Part shown: positions 15,721 to 24,418 of the stretch, piece by piece | How positions within the stretch are numbered: position 1 is the first letter of the stretch | Layout: the number at the start of each line of letters is the position of its first letter | Program-made: the position numbers and the translations under genes | Notes under the pieces: model-generated | The model's input: the letters and a program-made list of their open reading frames with translations, nothing else | What the model was told of the DNA's origin: nothing | The model's database searches: none | Assembly (NCBI GenBank): GCA_037447335.1 | Contig: JBBIGV010000040.1 | Coordinates: 1-30,040, forward strand | Length of the DNA: 30,040 nucleotides | From: JBBIGV01 sp037447335 | GTDB taxonomy: Bacteria > Bacteroidota > Ignavibacteria > Ignavibacteriales > Ignavibacteriaceae | Direction of reading: 5' to 3'

Positions 15721-16544
15721 AGTCTTTCTCCAATATAGCAGCGCGGGTTTTTGTATCAGTAATAGCAATACCCATAATAATTTTTCTTTGTTATAAAGGC
15801 GGATTTTATTTTTTCATCTTTGCCAGCGGCATAGCGCTGATTTCATATTATGAATTCTGGCGGATAGTGAAAAGCAAGGGAGTATCTGCAAACCTTTGGC
15901 TTGGTTTAATATTTATCCTGCTTCTAATGTTAAATATATATAAGCCCTTTTTGGATTTATATACATTACTGATAGTACTTATAGTATTAGCATCAATAAT
16001 CGAATTATTCAGAGACAGAGGTTCTGCAATTCATAACCTTGGCTCCACTTTCCTGGGAATATTCTACATTGGATTGCTTGCAACATCGCTTATTGATATA
16101 AGAGAATTTTATCCCAACATTGGCGAATTGTACAACAGGGGCGGTTATCTGATAATATCTTTACTCGCAGCAATATGGATTTGTGACTCGGCTGCTTATT
16201 TTCTGGGTATTAAGTTTGGAAAGCACAAGCTGTTTTTACGTGTTAGTCCCAATAAAAGCTGGGAAGGCGCTGTTTTTGGCTTTCTCTTTGCCATTATAAG
16301 TATGATTTTGGCAAAGCTATTAATTCTCGATTTCCTCAACTGGCAAACCGTTATCGCATTTGGATTAATTATCGGAACAATTGGTCAGATAGGAGATTTG
16401 GTAGAATCATTATTTAAAAGAGATGCCGGAACTAAAGACTCTTCAGGTATTATTCCGGGTCACGGCGGAGTATTTGACAGGTTCGATTCACTTCTGTTAA
16501 CTGCGCCCTTCATTCTTTTATACCTGAGATTTTTTGGAAGATGA
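15717..16544 (+). CDS. cdsA: Phosphatidate cytidylyltransferase CdsA
   Basis: Integral membrane enzyme making CDP-diacylglycerol from phosphatidate and CTP, the branch point for phosphatidylethanolamine, phosphatidylglycerol and cardiolipin. It has 275 residues and about eight membrane helices. The C-terminal family signature is intact: SLFKRDAGTKDSSGIIPGHG followed by GVFDRFDS (residues about 233-260), which carries the metal- and CTP-binding acidic residues. 'SPNKSWEGAVFGF' is the second conserved stretch. It starts inside the stop of the DUF2007 gene and precedes rimO by nine bases. Confidence 0.96.
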   Translation: MKSFSNIAARVFVSVIAIPIIIFLCYKGGFYFFIFASGIALISYYEFWRIVKSKGVSANLWLGLIFILLLMLNIYKPFLDLYTLLIVLIVLASIIELFRDRGSAIHNLGSTFLGIFYIGLLATSLIDIREFYPNIGELYNRGGYLIISLLAAIWICDSAAYFLGIKFGKHKLFLRVSPNKSWEGAVFGFLFAIISMILAKLLILDFLNWQTVIAFGLIIGTIGQIGDLVESLFKRDAGTKDSSGIIPGHGGVFDRFDSLLLTAPFILLYLRFFGR

Positions 16545-16553
16545 TAAGTAATT

Positions 16554-17873
16554 ATGAACAAAAACGGAAAAAATAAAGTCAGCGTTATTACACTCGGCTG
16601 CGCAAAGAACACGGTTGACTCTGAACGACTTATGAAGCAGCTTCAGGCTAATAATATAAAGCTTACAAATGATGCACAAAATGCAGACACTGTCATTATT
16701 AACACCTGCGGATTTATTGAGGCAGCCAAAGAAGAATCAATAAATACAATACTCAGCGCGGTTGCCCGTAAACAGAATGGAGAGTTAAAAAAAATAATTG
16801 TCGCGGGCTGTCTTTCCGAAAGGTACCCAGATGAGCTTTCCAACAATATTCCGGAAGTTGATTCTTTCTTCGGGACAGAAAATTATGAGGGTATTCTTAA
16901 AGAGTTTGGCGGCGAATTAAAATATAATCTCCTGGGTGAAAGACTACTGACAGCACCTTCGCATACTGCATATCTTAAAATATCTGAAGGCTGCGACCAT
17001 CCCTGTTCGTTTTGTGCCATCCCGCTAATGCGCGGCAAACATCGCTCCGTTCCTATAGAAAACATTTTAAGTGAAGCAGGCTTCCTCGCCCGAAATAACA
17101 CGAAAGAATTGGTTCTGATTGCTCAGGATACAACTGATTACGGGATTGATTTATACGGTAAACGGCGTCTATCGGAACTACTAAACAAACTGAGCGAAAT
17201 AAAAGCAATAGAGTGGATACGTATTATGTATGCTTACCCATCGCATTTTCCGGATGATGTGATTGATACTATAGCAAATAATCCCAAAATATGTAATTAC
17301 ATTGATATACCGCTTCAGCATATAAATGATAATGTGCTTCGCTCAATGAGAAGAGGTGTAACGGGTTCACGAACACGGCAGTTGATCAGGAAACTACGCG
17401 ATAGAATTCCGGACATCACTATCAGAACCACCTTCATAACCGGTTATCCGGCTGAAGGTGAAGAGGAATTCCGGGAACTTTGCCAATTTGTTGAAGAATT
17501 CAAATTCGATCGTATCGGCACATTCACTTTTTCGGTTGAAGAAAACACGGCAAGTTATATTTTAGGGGATACTGTGCCGGACGAAATAAAAAACCAACGG
17601 CGGGAAAGGCTTATGGAAATTCAGAAAGAAATATCGCTCCAAAAAAACTCCTCTTTTACCGGTAAGGAACTAAGAGTTCTTATCGATAGTATTGAGGGTG
17701 AGTTTTATGTTGGCCGCTCATACAGGGATGCCCCTGAAGTTGATGGTGAAGTTCTTATTCCTGCTGCAGGCTTAAATCTTCAGACGGGGAGCTTTTATAA
17801 CTGTAAAGTATATGACTTTAATGAATATGATTTATTTGCAAACGTTCTCCTTAACGGGAGGGAAAAAATATGA
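16554..17873 (+). CDS. rimO: Ribosomal protein S12 methylthiotransferase RimO
   Basis: Radical SAM enzyme that methylthiolates the beta-carbon of a conserved Asp in ribosomal protein S12. Its 439 residues are normal. 'TLGCAKNTVDSERL' (Cys16) is the RimO-specific opening; Cys52 (NTCGFIEAAKEES) and Cys86 (VAGCLSERY) complete the auxiliary cluster; Cys147, Cys151 and Cys154 (GCDHPCSFC) bind the radical SAM cluster, followed by IPLMRGKHRS, again RimO-type. A TRAM domain ends the protein (about 370-435). Its stop overlaps the GWxTD gene by four bases. It is a paralogue of the miaB product about 10 kb upstream. Confidence 0.97.
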   Translation: MNKNGKNKVSVITLGCAKNTVDSERLMKQLQANNIKLTNDAQNADTVIINTCGFIEAAKEESINTILSAVARKQNGELKKIIVAGCLSERYPDELSNNIPEVDSFFGTENYEGILKEFGGELKYNLLGERLLTAPSHTAYLKISEGCDHPCSFCAIPLMRGKHRSVPIENILSEAGFLARNNTKELVLIAQDTTDYGIDLYGKRRLSELLNKLSEIKAIEWIRIMYAYPSHFPDDVIDTIANNPKICNYIDIPLQHINDNVLRSMRRGVTGSRTRQLIRKLRDRIPDITIRTTFITGYPAEGEEEFRELCQFVEEFKFDRIGTFTFSVEENTASYILGDTVPDEIKNQRRERLMEIQKEISLQKNSSFTGKELRVLIDSIEGEFYVGRSYRDAPEVDGEVLIPAAGLNLQTGSFYNCKVYDFNEYDLFANVLLNGREKI

Positions 17874-19153
17874 AATTACACTATTTATTTCTGACAATTT
17901 GTTTAACCTGGATTTGCACCTTCGCACAGGTTCAAAAACCTGTTGATAAAAATGATGCCGTAGGAAACCAGCCCAAATATTACCAGGATTTTTTGAACTT
18001 TGAATCTGACCGTGAAAATATGACACGCCTCGACGTCTTTATTCAGGTTCCATACTCAGCAGTTCAATTTATCAGAGGCGGTGTTGGTTTTGAAGCCAAT
18101 TACTCTATTACGGTTACTATATTTGATGAGTCCGGCGAAAGGATGATAACAGAACGTACCTGGAATGAAAAGATTGAGACTACAGATTTTAACCAGACTA
18201 CTGCAGGAGAAAATTTTAATCTCAGTATGCGTTCATTCCACCTCGAACCAGCAAAATATAAGATTCGCACGACAATAGAAGACAAAGATTCGAAAAGAAG
18301 GTATTCATCCGACAATATTTACACAGTGCGTGACCTTAACAAAGGGCTTGCAATGAGTGATCCGATGATAATAGCAAAGCAGACCATTGTTGAAGGGAGT
18401 AACAGGATAATCCCAAATATTCCGCGAAATGTTCCGCTTCAAAGTGAAGGGATGAACCTCTTCTTTGAACTTTACTCGGATAGCCCGCAAACCGTAACCC
18501 TTATATATAAAATAATGGATTCAGATCAGAAGATTGTATCTGAATATTCAGAAGAGAGAAATCTTGAAGCAGGCAGAACAACAGCATTTTACACTATCGA
18601 AGAGTTTCCGATTGCTATTGGCAGCTACACTATAAACATCAGACTGTTTAATTCCAGGCAAAAATTATTAAGTGAAGTAAATAAAACATTTTTATCAAGA
18701 TGGTCGGGTGTTCCGATTAATATTTCTGATTTTGACAAAGCAGTCTCTCAACTGATTTACATCGCAACGCCATCAGAACTAAGTTATATCGAAGGTGCGG
18801 ATTCACAGGAAGAGAAGATCAGAAGATTCATGGATTTCTGGAAGCAAAAAGACCCTACCCCTGACACGAAAGATAATCCGGTATTTGAAGAATATTTCAG
18901 AAGGATTGCTTACTCTAACGAAAACTTTTCCACTTACTTTGAAGGCTGGCGTTCAGACAGGGGGATGGTTTATACCATTCTTGGTCCGCCATCAAACATT
19001 GATCGTCATCCCTTCAACTATGATTCCAAGCCTTATGAAATCTGGGAATATTACGAACTTAACAGACGGTTTATTTTCCTTGATGAAACCGGCTTCGGTG
19101 ATTACAGGCTGATTACTCCATTGCGTGGTGATTCATTCAGATACCGGTATTAA
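17870..19153 (+). CDS. GWxTD-domain exported protein
   Basis: A 427-residue protein with an N-terminal signal sequence (residues 1-19, KLHYLFLTICLTWICTFA). The central part is beta-rich (about 40-290). The C-terminal region has the GWxTD-domain core 'YFEGWRSDRGMVYTILGPP' around residue 360 (GWRSDRG instead of the canonical GWxTDRG), followed by 'YEIWEYYELNRRFIFLDETGFGDYRL'. This domain is frequent in FCB-group and Acidobacteria genomes and has no established function. The start has a strong Shine-Dalgarno (GGGAGGG) and overlaps rimO by four bases. The gene precedes the PfkB kinase gene by 20 bases. Confidence 0.87.
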   Translation: MKLHYLFLTICLTWICTFAQVQKPVDKNDAVGNQPKYYQDFLNFESDRENMTRLDVFIQVPYSAVQFIRGGVGFEANYSITVTIFDESGERMITERTWNEKIETTDFNQTTAGENFNLSMRSFHLEPAKYKIRTTIEDKDSKRRYSSDNIYTVRDLNKGLAMSDPMIIAKQTIVEGSNRIIPNIPRNVPLQSEGMNLFFELYSDSPQTVTLIYKIMDSDQKIVSEYSEERNLEAGRTTAFYTIEEFPIAIGSYTINIRLFNSRQKLLSEVNKTFLSRWSGVPINISDFDKAVSQLIYIATPSELSYIEGADSQEEKIRRFMDFWKQKDPTPDTKDNPVFEEYFRRIAYSNENFSTYFEGWRSDRGMVYTILGPPSNIDRHPFNYDSKPYEIWEYYELNRRFIFLDETGFGDYRLITPLRGDSFRYRY

Positions 19154-19173
19154 ATCTGCATAATTAATTCACC

Positions 19174-20139
19174 ATGATTTTGACCGTCACTATAAATCCG
19201 CTGCTTGAGTTTCGGTTTGTTTATCCAAAAGTTATTCCGGGCAATTTTCATCGTAACGGAAAAGAATACCTTCTTGCCGGAGGCAAAGGAATTAATGTAA
19301 GCCGTCAGTTAAATTATCTTGGTGTTCCGAATATAGCTTTAACATTTCTTGGCGGATCCATGGGGAAACTTCTGCGTAATCAGCTTTCAGAAGAAAAGAT
19401 AAACTTTTCGGCAATAAAAACTAAAGGTGAAACCCGTAAAGCTTCTGTTATAATTGACGAGCAGGATCAAAAAGTTACTATGTTTTTCGGCAGCAATACC
19501 GGGGTTTCCGGGCAGGAGGCAAATGAATTTATAATTAAGCTTGAAAAGATGATCCGCAACTGTGAAATAGTTGTTTTTTCTGGCAGTTCACCTTGCGCAG
19601 AAACGAATAAGATTTTTCCTGCCGGAATTAAAATAGCCAACCAATATGATAAGATATCAATTTGTGATACGTATGGCGCTCACATGCAGGATTGTATTAA
19701 TGCTTCACCTACAGTTATTCATAACAATCTTGAAGAGACAGAAAGCTCGTTGATTATTTCCCTTAAAAGTGAAAACGAAAAAAGACAATACCTCGATTTA
19801 CTTTACGGGAAAGGAATTAAACAGGTATTCCTGACAGATGGCGGCTCACCGGTTTATGCATCTAACTTTGACTTTCATTTCAGATGCGATATTCCGTACT
19901 TAAGTGCAGTTGATCCTACAGGCAGCGGCGATAGCTTTACCGCAGCGCTGGCATACGGATTATACCACGACCTCACATTTGAAGAAACGCTTTTGTTTGG
20001 CGTTTCACTGGGTTGTGTCAATGCATCGCGTACTGATATTTGTAATGTAAAACCAGATGAAGCACAAAATATTAAACATCTTTTTTCTGTTTCACCTGTT
20101 GGTAAAAAGATGAAGGTGATAGATGTTACACCACGCTAA
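19174..20139 (+). CDS. PfkB-family sugar kinase, 1-phosphofructokinase/tagatose-6-phosphate kinase subgroup
   Basis: A 321-residue ribokinase-fold kinase of the FruK/LacC subgroup, which phosphorylates a sugar phosphate with ATP. The opening MILTVTINP, 'LLAGGKGINVSRQLNYLG' (about 34-52) and DPTGSGDSF (247-255, with Asp253 as expected catalytic base) define the family. Odd: FruK/LacC enzymes normally read TxTxNPAxD here, and the Asp contacts the sugar; this protein has NPLLEF, so the usual Asp is missing. Either a neighbouring Glu replaces it or the substrate has changed. The 3' end overlaps the Omp85 gene by 17 bases, and no phosphotransferase (PTS) genes are nearby, which weakens a fructose-1-phosphate assignment. 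Confidence 0.85.
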   Translation: MILTVTINPLLEFRFVYPKVIPGNFHRNGKEYLLAGGKGINVSRQLNYLGVPNIALTFLGGSMGKLLRNQLSEEKINFSAIKTKGETRKASVIIDEQDQKVTMFFGSNTGVSGQEANEFIIKLEKMIRNCEIVVFSGSSPCAETNKIFPAGIKIANQYDKISICDTYGAHMQDCINASPTVIHNNLEETESSLIISLKSENEKRQYLDLLYGKGIKQVFLTDGGSPVYASNFDFHFRCDIPYLSAVDPTGSGDSFTAALAYGLYHDLTFEETLLFGVSLGCVNASRTDICNVKPDEAQNIKHLFSVSPVGKKMKVIDVTPR

Positions 20140-21886
20140 ATTATTCATATCGTTTTTTATTCTTTCCGGATTTTGCCTTTCACAATCAGTTGACGTTATA
20201 AATATTTCAGGGAACAGAGTATTCAGTAAAAGTGATATTGAAATTTTTGCAGGCATTTATCGCGGCATGCCGTTCGATTTCACTCTTACCGATTCAGTAA
20301 AACAACGCATTGCAATGAGCTTTGCTGAAAGAGGATATCATAACGCAGTGATTGAAGATATCGAAACAGCTTTTTCTTCCGATTCGCTTAAAGTCAATTT
20401 TGATATCCGTCTGAAGGAAGGCGAACCGACAATCGTATCTAAAGTACACTTAAATATTTCCGACTCTGCCCTGGTAAGAAACATCGCATCATTCTTCCGG
20501 CATATTGAAGGACGAATATTTAACAAGTTTGAAATTGAAGAGAGTTTTCTCGAAACAATCACATTTCTTGAAAACAACGGTTATCCGTTTACCAGAGTAA
20601 TTGTTGAATCAGTTCATCTTTTTAACGATCCGGAAACTGAAAATAAATTTGCGGAGTTATTTATTAACCTTGATAAAGGCAGCGAAAGCAGAATTGATAA
20701 AATTGAAATAAGGGGTAATTCTTCAACAAAAGATTATGTAATAATACGTGAACTACGGCTTGAAGCAGGAGAACTTTATTCACAAAAAAGAATTGAAAAA
20801 CTTCCGAGGAGGCTTAACAGGTTAAGGTTTTTTGAGCCGGTAAGAACACCCGATTTTTATTTCAATTCACAAAACGAAGGCATACTGCTTGTTGAAGTCA
20901 AAGAAAGACAAACAAATAACTTTGATGGTGTGATTGGTTACGTGCCCGGCAGAGGTGATAATGAAAAAGGATTTATAACAGGGCTGGTAAATATCAGCCT
21001 TCGAAACTTATTCGGAACCGGACGCGCAGCGGCAATCAGATGGCATCAGTTTGATCGCTATTCGCAGGAAATGGAACTGAAGTACCTTGAACCATGGCTG
21101 CTTGGTTACCCCTTCAATATCAGTACAGGCTTCTTTCAGAGGAAGCAGGATACAACTTACGTACAAAGGAAGGTTGAAGGCGCTCTTGAATTTCTTGCAA
21201 CGGAAGATATCTCTGCGGCTGTTTTTATTGCAAGTGAAAGTGTTATTCCTACCGAAAATGTTATACCAAGGTTTACAGTTTATAACTCCACATCATTTAC
21301 AACCGGATTAAGTTTAAAAATTGATACACGCGATGACCCATTCGCTCCAACAGAGGGATTGTTATTCATTACATCGTATTCATTCAGCAGAAAAAAAATC
21401 AGCGGTCCGTTGCAGTTCATTACACCTGAACTCAAACTAAAAGTAAACTATCAACGTATTACACTCGGACTTTCTGCTTTCTATGAAATTTTTCAAAACA
21501 ATGTAATTGCCGCTTCTGTTCACGGACGCGAGCTGCGCGGCGAACAGTTTGAAGACAGTGACCTTTTCAGACTTGGCGGAACTAATTCTTTGCGCGGTTA
21601 CAGAGAAGAACAATTTTTAGGTTCAAGAATTCTCTGGTCAAATCTTGAATACAGGCTGCTGCTTACGAGGAGGTCTTATGCATTTCTTTTTTTTGATACA
21701 GGCTATTTTTTACGGGATGAAGATACAGCAAGATCTATCCCGAAGAATGAAGGGTTCAGAATTGGTTATGGATTAGGACTGACAATCGAAACCGGTCTTG
21801 GTATTCTTGGTGTCAGCTTTGCACTTGCAAAAGGTGATTCTTTCAGTGATGGTAAAATTCACTTCGGGTTGTTAAACGAATTTTAA
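20123..21886 (+). CDS. Omp85-superfamily outer-membrane protein (TamA/BamA-like)
   Basis: A 587-residue outer-membrane protein with a signal peptide (1-20, KLFISFFILSGFCLSQ). Residues about 21-265 hold probably three POTRA domains; the first starts 'VDVINISGNRVFSKSDIEIFAGI' and the last 'SRIDKIEIRGNSSTKDYVIIRELRLEAGELYS'. The rest is a 16-strand-type barrel, with the Omp85 loop-6 motif LRGY at about 490 (GGTNSLRGYREE). The length is close to TamA and well below typical BamA, so a role in specialised outer-membrane protein or lipid export is more likely than core BamA. It is co-transcribed with the kinase gene (17-base overlap). Confidence 0.88.
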   Translation: MLHHAKLFISFFILSGFCLSQSVDVINISGNRVFSKSDIEIFAGIYRGMPFDFTLTDSVKQRIAMSFAERGYHNAVIEDIETAFSSDSLKVNFDIRLKEGEPTIVSKVHLNISDSALVRNIASFFRHIEGRIFNKFEIEESFLETITFLENNGYPFTRVIVESVHLFNDPETENKFAELFINLDKGSESRIDKIEIRGNSSTKDYVIIRELRLEAGELYSQKRIEKLPRRLNRLRFFEPVRTPDFYFNSQNEGILLVEVKERQTNNFDGVIGYVPGRGDNEKGFITGLVNISLRNLFGTGRAAAIRWHQFDRYSQEMELKYLEPWLLGYPFNISTGFFQRKQDTTYVQRKVEGALEFLATEDISAAVFIASESVIPTENVIPRFTVYNSTSFTTGLSLKIDTRDDPFAPTEGLLFITSYSFSRKKISGPLQFITPELKLKVNYQRITLGLSAFYEIFQNNVIAASVHGRELRGEQFEDSDLFRLGGTNSLRGYREEQFLGSRILWSNLEYRLLLTRRSYAFLFFDTGYFLRDEDTARSIPKNEGFRIGYGLGLTIETGLGILGVSFALAKGDSFSDGKIHFGLLNEF

Positions 21887-21962
21887 CATAAATCTTCGTT
21901 AACTAAAGCGCTCTGTCAAAATTCTATTTGAAGTGGTGACGAAAAAATTCTTATTTTTAATT

Positions 21963-22808
21963 ATGAGATTGAAGTCAACAATTATTTCATACACTAAACT
22001 TGCACGTCCGCTAAATTCACTCATTACATTTTTAGTAATTATTGTTGCTGCAGTTATAAGCGCTCCCGATAGCTTTTTGGACACAAAAATTCTTTTAGCC
22101 GCATTCTCAGGAACTTTTACTGCAATGGCTGGAAATGTGATCAATGATATTTATGATATAGGAGTTGACAGAATAAACCGGCCTGAAAGACCATTGCCCT
22201 CAGGACAGATCAAACAGCGAAATGCTTTTCTCTTCTATGTAATTCTTGTAATGTCCTCGTTCATTTTATCATCAATGATTAACATAGCCGCATTTGTTGT
22301 TGTTCTGTTTGCAACCAATTTATTATTTCTTTATTCGTACAAGTTGAAAAGCATTCCATTGGTCGGGAATATTGCAGTGGCGCTGCTTACAGGACTTGCA
22401 TTTATTTATGGCGGTATTGCAGTAAACAACCCGGTTGCTGCATTCATACCTGCATTGTTTGCTTTTCTTATCAATTTAATTCGCGAAATAGTTAAAGATA
22501 TTGAAGACGTTGAAGGGGACATGCGCTTTGGAATAAAAACGCTGCCTTCAAAATATGGAATAAGGAAAACAAAGATTATCGTCTTTACACTGGCATTACT
22601 GCTTATTGCAGCAACATACCATCCGTTCTTATATGGTTATTACAGAATTGAATATTTCATAACTGTTATGGTTCTGGTTAATCCGCTGATAGTTCTGTCC
22701 GTAAAAAAACTTATGACCGAACACGATAAAAAAACTCTTGGAAAAATTTCCGGGCTTCTTAAATTGAGTATAGTTTTCGGATTAATTGCAATTTATTTTG
22801 GAATATGA
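21963..22808 (+). CDS. UbiA-family prenyltransferase
   Basis: A 281-residue integral membrane prenyltransferase. ATG 21963 is preferred because it gives the family-typical opening KSTIISYTKLARPLNSLIT; GTG 21933 would add ten hydrophobic residues. Two Asp-rich motifs bind the Mg-prenyl diphosphate: NDIYDIGVD (before RINRPERPLPSG) and DIEDVEGD (before MRFGIKTLP). About eight membrane helices are predicted. The pattern is close to geranylgeranylglyceryl phosphate geranylgeranyltransferases of archaea and their FCB-group relatives, but UbiA homologues also make quinones, haem and chlorophyll, so the acceptor is uncertain. It overlaps rnhB by four bases. Confidence 0.9.
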   Translation: MRLKSTIISYTKLARPLNSLITFLVIIVAAVISAPDSFLDTKILLAAFSGTFTAMAGNVINDIYDIGVDRINRPERPLPSGQIKQRNAFLFYVILVMSSFILSSMINIAAFVVVLFATNLLFLYSYKLKSIPLVGNIAVALLTGLAFIYGGIAVNNPVAAFIPALFAFLINLIREIVKDIEDVEGDMRFGIKTLPSKYGIRKTKIIVFTLALLLIAATYHPFLYGYYRIEYFITVMVLVNPLIVLSVKKLMTEHDKKTLGKISGLLKLSIVFGLIAIYFGI

Positions 22809-23443
22809 TCTCCTTAATGAAAGTATTCGACAACAGTTTTCTCAGTGGAAACGTAAAACTTATCGCCGGTGTAGATGAAGCTGGCAGGGGACCGCTTGCC
22901 GGGCCTGTTATTGCTGCCGCAGTTGTGTTTTTGCCTGATACTTTTATTGAAGGGATTAACGATTCAAAAATCCTTACCGAAGCTGAAAGGGAAGCCCTCT
23001 TTCCGATTATAATCGAAAAGGCATTATCATACTCTTTCACATCCATATCAAATAAAAAGATAGATGAACTAAATATTCTCCAGGCATCATTGCTGGCAAT
23101 GCATTCCTCTGTCCGGCGGCTTAAAGTCAAGCCTGATATTGTGCTGCTGGATGGAAATAAAAGCTATAGTTCTTCGGGCAAAATTATACTGGTGGTTAAA
23201 GGAGATTCAAAATCATTCGCCATTGCAGCAGCATCTATTATCGCCAAAGTATTAAGGGACAGACTAATGAAGAGATTGTCTGTTTACCATCCCCTGTATG
23301 GATGGGAGAAAAATAAAGGTTATCCGACAAAGTTTCATATAAATGCAGTAAAACAATTTGGTCCTACATCATTGCATCGAAAAACTTTCTTAAAGAAAAT
23401 ATTATCAGAGCAGGAAGAATTAACAGGCTCATATTCTCATTAA
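22805..23443 (+). CDS. rnhB: Ribonuclease HII
   Basis: A 212-residue endonuclease that nicks RNA in RNA-DNA hybrids and removes single ribonucleotides from DNA. The active-site opening AGVDEAGRGPLAGPV (Asp-Glu pair), 'VLLDGNKSY' (second Asp) and 'ASIIAKVLRDRLM' (third acidic position) are present, with KNKGYPTKFH near the end, all typical of RNase HII. ATG 22805 overlaps the prenyltransferase stop (ATGA); ATG 22817 is an alternative. It is followed by yraN, a common bacterial pairing. Confidence 0.96.
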   Translation: MISLMKVFDNSFLSGNVKLIAGVDEAGRGPLAGPVIAAAVVFLPDTFIEGINDSKILTEAEREALFPIIIEKALSYSFTSISNKKIDELNILQASLLAMHSSVRRLKVKPDIVLLDGNKSYSSSGKIILVVKGDSKSFAIAAASIIAKVLRDRLMKRLSVYHPLYGWEKNKGYPTKFHINAVKQFGPTSLHRKTFLKKILSEQEELTGSYSH

Positions 23444-23484
23444 ACTCAAACTTGCATTTGTTCACTTATGCCCGGCAAATGGTT

Positions 23485-23862
23485 ATGAATAAAGATCAAT
23501 CTTCAAAACAAGTTGGCAATAAAGCCGAAGACCTCGCGGCTGAATTTCTTAAATCCAGGGGTTATGAAATAATTGAACGCAACTACAGGTATGGTAAAGG
23601 AGAGATTGATATCATTGCTTTGGATCCGGAGAATAACTTTACTGTTTTTGTCGAGGTTAAATCCCGTGATAGTCTGGAATTTGGTGATCCGATAAATGCA
23701 ATGACAAGAGGAAAAATCAAGCAGGTAAAAAGGATTGCTGAGCTTTATCTTTACGAAAAAGTAATTAAAGAGGTTGACTGCCGCTTTGATGTGATAACGG
23801 TTGTGGGTCCAAACAGTCAAGAACCTGAACTCGAACATTGGGTTAATGCTTTTGATTACTAA
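23485..23862 (+). CDS. yraN: YraN/UPF0102 family nuclease-fold protein
   Basis: A 125-residue protein. ATG 23485 is preferred (MNKDQSSKQVGNKAEDLAAEFL), giving the family length; ATG 23479 and TTG 23452 are in-frame alternatives. The PD-(D/E)XK-like core is visible: Glu in 'NKAEDLAAEFL', 'GEIDIIALD' and 'VFVEVKSRD', ending 'KQVKRIAELYL'. Members are Holliday-junction-resolvase-like, but catalytic activity has not been established for most. It is adjacent to rnhB, as in many bacteria, suggesting a DNA-metabolism role. Confidence 0.9.
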   Translation: MNKDQSSKQVGNKAEDLAAEFLKSRGYEIIERNYRYGKGEIDIIALDPENNFTVFVEVKSRDSLEFGDPINAMTRGKIKQVKRIAELYLYEKVIKEVDCRFDVITVVGPNSQEPELEHWVNAFDY

Positions 23863-23882
23863 TCATTATCTTAAATGGTAAT

Positions 23883-24413
23883 ATGAAGTTTATCAGGTCG
23901 TATATAAGAATAGTTGACAGCTTAAGCGAAAAATCTGGCAGTATAATTTCATGGTTCACTTTGGCTCTTGTGCTTGTAGTGTGTTATGATGTGTTCACAA
24001 GATATCTTCTGAGAGAAGGCAGTGTTGCACTGCAGGAACTTGAATGGCATATCTTTTCAATAATATTTTTACTCGGCGCTGCCTATACCTTAAAAATTGA
24101 TGAACATGTTCGGGTTGACGTTTTTTATGCAAAGTTGACAGAGAAGAGACAAGCGTGGATAAATCTTATCGGAACAATTCTATTCCTTACTCCATTTACG
24201 CTTCTAGTAATTTACTCATCAAAAGAATTTGTATTTGCATCGTGGCGGGTTTCTGAAACTTCACCGGATGCAGGCGGTTTACCCGCGAGGTATATTCTGA
24301 AAGCCATAATTCCCGTTTCATTCTTTATGATGTTCCTGCAGGGAACTTCACTGGCGTTAAAGTCTTACCTGAAAATAAAAAATTCTTCTGCTGAAGATGA
24401 GATAAAAACCTGA
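23883..24413 (+). CDS. dctQ: TRAP transporter small membrane subunit (DctQ type)
   Basis: A 176-residue membrane protein with four predicted helices (about 21-38, 53-71, 92-112 and 138-158), as in DctQ subunits. Typical landmarks are 'YDVFTRYLL', 'LEWHIFSIIFLLGAAYTL', then 'DEHVRVDVFY', and 'PARYILKAIIPV' before the last helix. It binds the large subunit and is needed for sodium-driven solute uptake. It starts 20 bases after yraN and ends five bases before dctM, so the two subunits are co-expressed. Confidence 0.92.
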   Translation: MKFIRSYIRIVDSLSEKSGSIISWFTLALVLVVCYDVFTRYLLREGSVALQELEWHIFSIIFLLGAAYTLKIDEHVRVDVFYAKLTEKRQAWINLIGTILFLTPFTLLVIYSSKEFVFASWRVSETSPDAGGLPARYILKAIIPVSFFMMFLQGTSLALKSYLKIKNSSAEDEIKT

Positions 24414-24418
24414 TTACA

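Noticed and set aside
20338..20577. A minus-strand frame inside the Omp85 gene
   Set aside because: It lies within the POTRA-coding region and shows no independent signal.
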